In this document: positions 59,198-64,000 of the stretch, in pieces | Numbering within the stretch: the first letter of the stretch is position 1 | How the letters are laid out: every line of letters starts with the position of its first letter | Assembly (NCBI GenBank): GCA_965243755.1 | Contig: CBDEVW010000002.1 | Coordinates: forward strand, 248,001 to 312,000 | Source of the DNA: JANSWY01 sp965243755 | GTDB lineage: Bacteria; Bacteroidota; Bacteroidia; Cytophagales; Cyclobacteriaceae | Length of the DNA: 64,000 nt | Reading direction: 5' to 3' | Position numbers and translations under genes: made by a program | The notes under the pieces: generated by a model | What the model was told of the DNA's origin: nothing | The model's database searches: none | Seen by the model: the letters and a program-made list of their open reading frames with translations, nothing else

Positions 59198-62100
59198 TAT
59201 TGATTGATCCGTTTAAAGTACTCGTTAACTTCTTTTTTATAATAAGGACTTAGCTTAATAGGTATGGTCCTTAACAATTCAATTTCTTTTTCTTTCGTTT
59301 TAAAATACTCCTCAAACTCTGGTGGAACTTTTCTTTCGATAGATTCTGCTTGTTCTCCCTCCCTTTCTTCGTCTAGTTCCCTTTCTCTCATGGCATCTTC
59401 AGCCTGGAGCATTCTAGTCACTATATCTTGCTGTCGTCTGATCAACTCATTACTCAACCTTTTGTTGACCAGATCTTGCTCATTCTTTTTCATTTGATCG
59501 ATGATCTTCTCCATATTTCCATTTCCGCCTCCTTGTTCCTCTCCTGATTGTTCTTGCATTTTTTGCATCTCCCTTCGGATCATCTCTTGCTCAGCAGCAA
59601 GTTTAGCTAATTCCTCAGATAATTGCCTTCCCGACTTACCACTTTTCTTTAGCTCCTGAATTTTTCTACTCAACTCTTTTTGCAAATCTGATAAACCAGG
59701 CATGTTCTTTTGATTTTTTTGTTTACCTGATTTTGGTTTTCCCATTGCATCAGCCATTTGTTGCTGCATTTGTTGAAGTACATCATCCAGCAGAATGGAG
59801 AGATTATTCATTGATGTCATGGCAAATTGTTGTTTGCTCACCGCCTGTGATCTGTTTCGGTCTCTTAAGGCTTCTACACTCTCATCCATGTACTGGTTCA
59901 TAGCACTTACTTCCCTGGTTACAAATGATGAGAGTTGGAAGACCCTTTCCGCTAATGCTAATAAGCTGTCCTGAATTATTTTAGAATCATCCTTAATCTT
60001 TAATTGCTGCTGCGATAAGGTAACAAACCTCGGATCACTTTGCTTTACACCCTTAAAGTTTTCCATCAACTCTTCCTGGTCAAATGAAAGCTTTACAAGA
60101 TTATCTACAATATCTCTCAGATCGTCCAGGTTCTCCTGCATCATTTGCATCTCCATGCCTGCCTGCATCTGTTCCATTTTTTGTTTCATTTTATTCATTT
60201 GATCAGATGCATTCTGTTGATTCTCGGAGGCCTTGTTGCGTTTATTTTTATCCAGGTTTTGCTGACTTTCATTCATTTGCTCCTGAATATCGTTTTCTTC
60301 ATCACTGAGATCCTGCATAGGTTCCGGATCCTTGAGGTCCTGATTCAATTCCTGGAGTTCATTGATATCTTCCTTCAACTCATTGAATTCTTTGTTTAGT
60401 TGCTCTTGTTGCTCGCTAATTTCATCCAGCTTGTTTTTCTTGTCCTTAGTCTCTTCCGATAATTTTTGTTGTTCCTGTTGTAGTTTTTCTAGTTTCTGGA
60501 TACTCTCATCAAGTTTTGACTCCATTTTGAGTCGTTTAAATAATTCCAACGCTCGCTCCAGTTCCGCTTCAAGAGACTCTTCTTTATTTTTAATTTGTTC
60601 GATCTGATCCTGCATTTGCTCGACACTACTATTTTCTTCAAGCAATTTCTTTAGTTCATCATAAAGCTTTTTCGTTTCCTCATCCAGAATTTCTTCCATT
60701 AGCTCTTGTAGCTGCTTTACTTTCTCCTGAATTTTCTTATTGGGCTTTTGGAATTTTTCACGACTTTCATTCAACGCCTGATTTTCATTACTAAGCTTTT
60801 CTAATTCCTTAGTCAATTCTTCTTTCTTCTTGATGAGGTTTTCCAGGAGCTTTTCATCTTGCCAGTCTAGTTTTTGTTTTGTTTTTAGTCGCTCGTCAAT
60901 GTTTTCCAGTTTTTCCTTAATGTCTTTCGCTTTTTCCAGACTATTATTAATTTGTTTTTCAGCCTTCTTGGTATTCTGATCTATTTTATCTGATATTTCT
61001 TTTTGACTCAATGTCTTGAAAGTGTAATTCTGGCTTTTAGTGCTTTTACTACCATTGATGCCATCATTATCGAACACTTCCAGAAAATATTCGATTGTTT
61101 GATCATCGTCAAGATGAAGGGAGTCAAGTTGCCATTGATAAAAATATCCGGATGCTATTTTATTCCTGGGAATAGAAATTTCCTGAACGGTATACTTACT
61201 GTCACCTGATCTCTTAAAATTTAATGTCAACTTCCTCAATCCATAGTCATCAGAGATGTTGCCACCCAATATCATATAGTTGTATAATACCGTATCTAGT
61301 AACTGATCCACTGATAATTTCGGATACTCATCGGCTATGACTTTATTGGTGTAGGCAATTTTGTTAATATTGGTACTTTTCTCATTTTTAAGCTTCAGTT
61401 CGAAATCGAAATCATCCATCAATTGCTTTTCAAATGAAAACACTTGATCGGCTGTACCTAATTTGTTTATAAGAGTTCCATTTGATGTGATGACTAAACT
61501 ATCAGTGGAAGAAGTGCCGAAGTGCCAGCTTGCTTTGGTTCCTTCTGGTACAATCAAGGAAGCGGAGTTAGAGATGGTCTCATCTTTTCGGTTGATGTAA
61601 TCCGGGTAATCCAATTTCACAAAAAATTCCCTTAACACAGGTCGGCTGTATACATTAATCGTGTGGTTATCAGACATATAGCCAGCTGCTTCTAAATGGA
61701 ACTTTGTAGTTGCCTGAATTTTGGAAAATGTGTATTTGTACAGATTTTTTGATCCGTCAATTGGTTTTAGCTTGATTCTCCTGCCCCTTATATTGATGTA
61801 AGCTTGATCTGGAATGTATTCCCCGTCAATTGATACGAGTAATTCGAAATCCTCATTCTTAAATCCTTCGAGATTATCATTTTTTAATGTGAAACGAAAA
61901 GGAGCTTCAGGTATGAATTCTTTATCATATTTGATAATTCTTTCTGTACTTTCGGTAAGCATGGAAGGGATAAACATTAACAGAAGAAGAATAACTATTC
62001 CAGGATAGATCAGGTATTTAGCGTATTTTTTATTCTTTTTTAATTCAACCGCTTTTTCAAAGGAAACCAGTTTCAGTTCATTCGTTTTCTGTTCAATACT

Positions 62101-62478
62101 GGCAATGATCAGTTCGTTTTCTTCCTGATTTAAATTTTCTAACTGAAGAAGGTTAAGGAGCTTGTCCTGAACTGTGGGGAAAAATTGACCAATTTGCTTT
62201 GCTGCTTCCTGATCATCTAATTCTTTATCAATAAATATCAATTGATAGGCTGGATATGCAATCCAGATAATAAACAAGAATAATAAAACGCTTACAGTCA
62301 GGAAAAATAATACTGTTCTCACAGATGAATCGAATCGAAACGAAAATTCTAAAATACTAATAATTAAGTAGATAGATAGGAAAATAGAAGATAGTAGGAT
62401 GAGACCTTTTAGTAAACGGTTTAAAAAATATTTTTTCTTATAGGCTCTTAATTTTTGATGTAGTACCGATCCTTCCAT
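59197..62478 (-). CDS. DUF4175-family membrane coiled-coil protein (1093 aa)
   Basis: The N-terminus has two to three membrane segments (about residues 19-40, 55-80 and 150-170), then an extended extracytoplasmic beta-rich region (about 180-470), then a very long charged, Q/E/K-rich coiled-coil (about 470-1060), e.g. EKLQQEQQKLSEETKDKK and QQMQQQMADAMGK. This matches the DUF4175 family, widespread in Bacteroidota and alphaproteobacteria, of unknown function. It is the first gene of the DUF4175, RsbW-like, ybeY group. Periplasm-facing coil is inferred from the segments. Confidence 0.9.
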   Translation of the reverse strand: MEGSVLHQKLRAYKKKYFLNRLLKGLILLSSIFLSIYLIISILEFSFRFDSSVRTVLFFLTVSVLLFLFIIWIAYPAYQLIFIDKELDDQEAAKQIGQFFPTVQDKLLNLLQLENLNQEENELIIASIEQKTNELKLVSFEKAVELKKNKKYAKYLIYPGIVILLLLMFIPSMLTESTERIIKYDKEFIPEAPFRFTLKNDNLEGFKNEDFELLVSIDGEYIPDQAYINIRGRRIKLKPIDGSKNLYKYTFSKIQATTKFHLEAAGYMSDNHTINVYSRPVLREFFVKLDYPDYINRKDETISNSASLIVPEGTKASWHFGTSSTDSLVITSNGTLINKLGTADQVFSFEKQLMDDFDFELKLKNEKSTNINKIAYTNKVIADEYPKLSVDQLLDTVLYNYMILGGNISDDYGLRKLTLNFKRSGDSKYTVQEISIPRNKIASGYFYQWQLDSLHLDDDQTIEYFLEVFDNDGINGSKSTKSQNYTFKTLSQKEISDKIDQNTKKAEKQINNSLEKAKDIKEKLENIDERLKTKQKLDWQDEKLLENLIKKKEELTKELEKLSNENQALNESREKFQKPNKKIQEKVKQLQELMEEILDEETKKLYDELKKLLEENSSVEQMQDQIEQIKNKEESLEAELERALELFKRLKMESKLDESIQKLEKLQQEQQKLSEETKDKKNKLDEISEQQEQLNKEFNELKEDINELQELNQDLKDPEPMQDLSDEENDIQEQMNESQQNLDKNKRNKASENQQNASDQMNKMKQKMEQMQAGMEMQMMQENLDDLRDIVDNLVKLSFDQEELMENFKGVKQSDPRFVTLSQQQLKIKDDSKIIQDSLLALAERVFQLSSFVTREVSAMNQYMDESVEALRDRNRSQAVSKQQFAMTSMNNLSILLDDVLQQMQQQMADAMGKPKSGKQKNQKNMPGLSDLQKELSRKIQELKKSGKSGRQLSEELAKLAAEQEMIRREMQKMQEQSGEEQGGGNGNMEKIIDQMKKNEQDLVNKRLSNELIRRQQDIVTRMLQAEDAMRERELDEEREGEQAESIERKVPPEFEEYFKTKEKEIELLRTIPIKLSPYYKKEVNEYFKRINQ

Positions 62479-62557
62479 GACATTTATATTTAGTGTCCTA
62501 CTTATAAACGCTTTTTAATTTTATAAGATTTTGAATGACATTAAAAATAGCTGATAA

Positions 62558-63319
62558 TCAATCAATTTCCAGCAAAACCGGACAATGATCAGAGTGATGA
62601 GCTTGATTTAGTATTATACTTCTTGATATTCGCTCAATCATATTTACTGAGACTAACTGATAATCTAGTCGCCAACCGATATTCCTTTGCCTTGCATTAT
62701 TTCGATAAGTCCACCAGGTAAATTCCTGTTTATCGGGATGCAACATGCGGAAGCTGTCTACGAACCCAATCTCGAGGAACTGACTAAACCAATTCCTCTC
62801 ATCAGGCAGAAAACCGCTGTTGTTTTTATTGCCAACGGGGTTGCTTAAATCAATTGGGTTATGAGCAATATTGAAGTCACCACAGATGATAAGGTTGTTG
62901 ACTTCATTTAATACTTCTTCTATGTAAGTGGCAAATTCTCTGAGCCAGTTTAACTTATATTGAAGTCGCTCATAACTTCGGGATGCGGATGGAACGTAGA
63001 CTGACATTACTGAGAACTCATCAAAATCACACCTAATGATCCTTCCTTCCTGCTGATATGATGAAAACAAAGCGCCGAGAGTGAGCTGTACGGGTTTATC
63101 CCTGGACAATATTGCTACACCGGAATATGAGCGCTTTTGAGCTTCTTCTAAATAAAAATGATACCCCAGGTCATTAAATAGCTGATAATCAATAAGTTCT
63201 GATGTACATTTTACTTCTTGTAAACAAATAAGATCGGGGTTTACCTGCAGAATCCATTGTTCTAAACCTTTCCTTAAAGCGCTCCTGATACCATTAACAT
63301 TATATGATACAATTTTCAA
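62558..63319 (-). CDS. xth: Exodeoxyribonuclease III
   Basis: A 253-residue ExoIII/AP-endonuclease family enzyme. Landmarks: MKIVSYNVNGIRSALRKG, ICLQEVKC (Glu metal ligand), GDFNIAHNPIDLSNP and the C-terminal HSDHCPVLLEID. All catalytic residues (Glu, Asp, Asn, His) are seen, so base-excision repair activity is expected. Its start overlaps the preceding 118-residue gene by 4 bases, and it is followed by DUF4175 after 79 bases. Cytoplasmic. Confidence 0.97.
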   Translation of the reverse strand: MKIVSYNVNGIRSALRKGLEQWILQVNPDLICLQEVKCTSELIDYQLFNDLGYHFYLEEAQKRSYSGVAILSRDKPVQLTLGALFSSYQQEGRIIRCDFDEFSVMSVYVPSASRSYERLQYKLNWLREFATYIEEVLNEVNNLIICGDFNIAHNPIDLSNPVGNKNNSGFLPDERNWFSQFLEIGFVDSFRMLHPDKQEFTWWTYRNNARQRNIGWRLDYQLVSVNMIERISRSIILNQAHHSDHCPVLLEID

Positions 63320-63672
63320 TTGAAAAACATTTCTTTTTCAAAATATTCCAGGATGTGAGATTTGAGCAGTTTTTCTTGTTCCATTAAATCAAACCCAGGT
63401 AATTTTTTGGATAATTTCCAATGTGGCCAACCATCTTCATCTAAACCCTCTAATTCGTAAAAACCAGAATAACTTAATACTTTGCAAATGGCAATATGCA
63501 TTAAATCCTGTTTTTCTTCTTTACTGAAATTTTTGTTACCCTTGCCCAGTTCCTGTACGCCGATGAGAAACAACACAGCATTGAGATCTGATGGCTTTTT
63601 GCCAACAACTTGTTTAAGTTTTTCCAGGAGGCTATTCCATTGGCGCTCCAGTTCAAGATCTTTTTTATACAT
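63316..63672 (-). CDS. Conserved hypothetical protein, 118 aa, upstream of xth
   Basis: A soluble, helical protein (LERQWNSLLEKLKQVVGKKPS, EEKQDLMHIAICKVLSYSGFYEL, EDGWPHWKLSKKLPGF). The C-terminus LLKSHILEYFEKEMFFN is a helix. I know it only as a Bacteroidota hypothetical family often beside xth. It overlaps xth by 4 bases and its ATG overlaps the stop of the CMD-like gene at 63665 in an alternate frame, so all three may be one transcript. Function unknown; DNA repair is only a guess from the neighbour. Confidence 0.75.
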   Translation of the reverse strand: MYKKDLELERQWNSLLEKLKQVVGKKPSDLNAVLFLIGVQELGKGNKNFSKEEKQDLMHIAICKVLSYSGFYELEGLDEDGWPHWKLSKKLPGFDLMEQEKLLKSHILEYFEKEMFFN

Positions 63673-64000
63673 CTTGATTATTTAGCTCCTCCCAAAATTC
63701 AATAGCCCTACGCAAGTGTGGAATTACAATTGTTCCTCCTACCAGGTGTTCCAATAGATAATATTTCCTCTAGTTCTTCACGTGAAACAACCTAGCTCAT
63801 GACAAGTAATCAAGTGATATTTTACACAATCATCACATCTCAGGACAAGCGAGGATGAAAGCGCGATCATTTCCTTAGTCTTTCTGTCAAAGGTGTCCAT
63901 CTACAAATGCATTCGTGTCCAGGTTAAATATTCTTTTGATCACCTTGTTGGAACCAGATAGGATTTTTTCATTCATTCTGGTTCGGTATTCATTAAATTC
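63665..64000 (-). pseudogene. Carboxymuconolactone decarboxylase (CMD/AhpD-like) gene with three frameshifts, cut by window edge
   Basis: Read on the minus strand from 64000, three frames join to a typical Bacteroidota CMD protein: EFNEYRTRMNEKIL, NKVIKRIFNLDTNAFVDG, then FDRKTKEMIALSSSLVL and RCDDCVKYHLITCHELG (CxxCxxxH), then VSREELEEILSIG, then VGGTIVIPHLRRAIEFW. Joining needs one extra base skipped near 63890-63898, 63788-63793 and 63741-63750. No single frame is intact, so it is either a decayed gene or carries sequence errors at a contig end. The N-terminus lies beyond the window. The stop overlaps the start of the 118-residue gene. Confidence 0.8.

Noticed and set aside
59264..60607. 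Several serine- and cysteine-rich plus-strand ORFs opposite DUF4175
   Set aside because: They are antisense frames of the coiled-coil coding sequence, with biased composition and no start signals.
59197..62478. Long Q/E/K-rich repeats in the DUF4175 gene as a tandem DNA repeat
   Set aside because: The repetition is of amino-acid type (coiled coil), not of an exact DNA unit.
1..64000. CRISPR arrays, insertion sequences, prophage genes, tRNA and rRNA genes
   Set aside because: No repeat-spacer pattern, transposase or integrase, phage gene, cloverleaf or rRNA-like sequence was found on reading through; a tRNA/rRNA covariance scan would be the decisive check.

Overview
The window looks like a chromosomal segment of a Bacteroidota bacterium, most likely order Cytophagales. 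The DNA is AT-rich (roughly 38-40% G+C by eye), many starts lack a Shine-Dalgarno sequence, and the gene content is typical of that group: orphan FtsX/MacB-type permeases of about 790 residues, a Big_5-type lipoprotein, a DUF4175 coiled-coil protein, an ECF sigma/FecR pair, an M61 peptidase, a SMUG2-like glycosylase and many small lipoproteins. I saw no tRNA, rRNA, insertion sequence, prophage or CRISPR array.

Layout. 0-16 kb: two orphan permeases, YjbQ, a beta-helix lipoprotein, prfA, tag, an arylamine N-acetyltransferase, two TerB-like paralogues, an SDR and a large GAF protein. 16-28 kb: CaCA antiporter, Rieske protein, class V aminotransferase, metallophosphoesterase, PhoD-like phosphatase, gdhA, a CASTOR/POLLUX-type channel divergent from a TAXI protein, and an M61 peptidase. 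28-31 kb: an unusual locus with a small membrane protein, a peptidoglycan-amidase homologue lacking both zinc histidines, and a patatin homologue lacking its nucleophile, oxyanion loop and DG motif. 31-39 kb: sterol desaturase, GNAT, uracil-DNA glycosylase, a TerB/KirBac/YccF operon and a 2,4-dienoyl-CoA reductase. 39-46 kb: an ECF sigma/FecR/unknown operon and a MarR/FadN/FadA beta-oxidation operon. 46-53 kb: small envelope proteins and an operon of an unknown protein, a polytopic membrane protein, a NarX-type kinase and a NarL-type regulator. 53-64 kb: a minus-strand housekeeping run (lipoprotein, methyltransferase, mnmG, ybeY, RsbW-like ATPase, DUF4175, xth) ending in a frameshifted carboxymuconolactone-decarboxylase gene.

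The strongest non-coding signals are near the right end. Two perfect palindromes with the core TGTTCCACGTGGAACA (a known parS type) lie 49 bp apart between mnmG and ybeY. About 4.6 kb away is a 437-bp, very AT-rich gene-free stretch with two exact TTATNCACA DnaA boxes and several one-mismatch boxes. Together with mnmG, a common origin neighbour, this suggests the chromosomal origin/centromere region.

The best candidate for an undescribed system is the 28.0-30.6 kb pair of intact but catalytically degenerate enzymes. Other loci worth attention are the TAXI protein without any TRAP permease beside an ion channel, and the TerB/KirBac/YccF operon.
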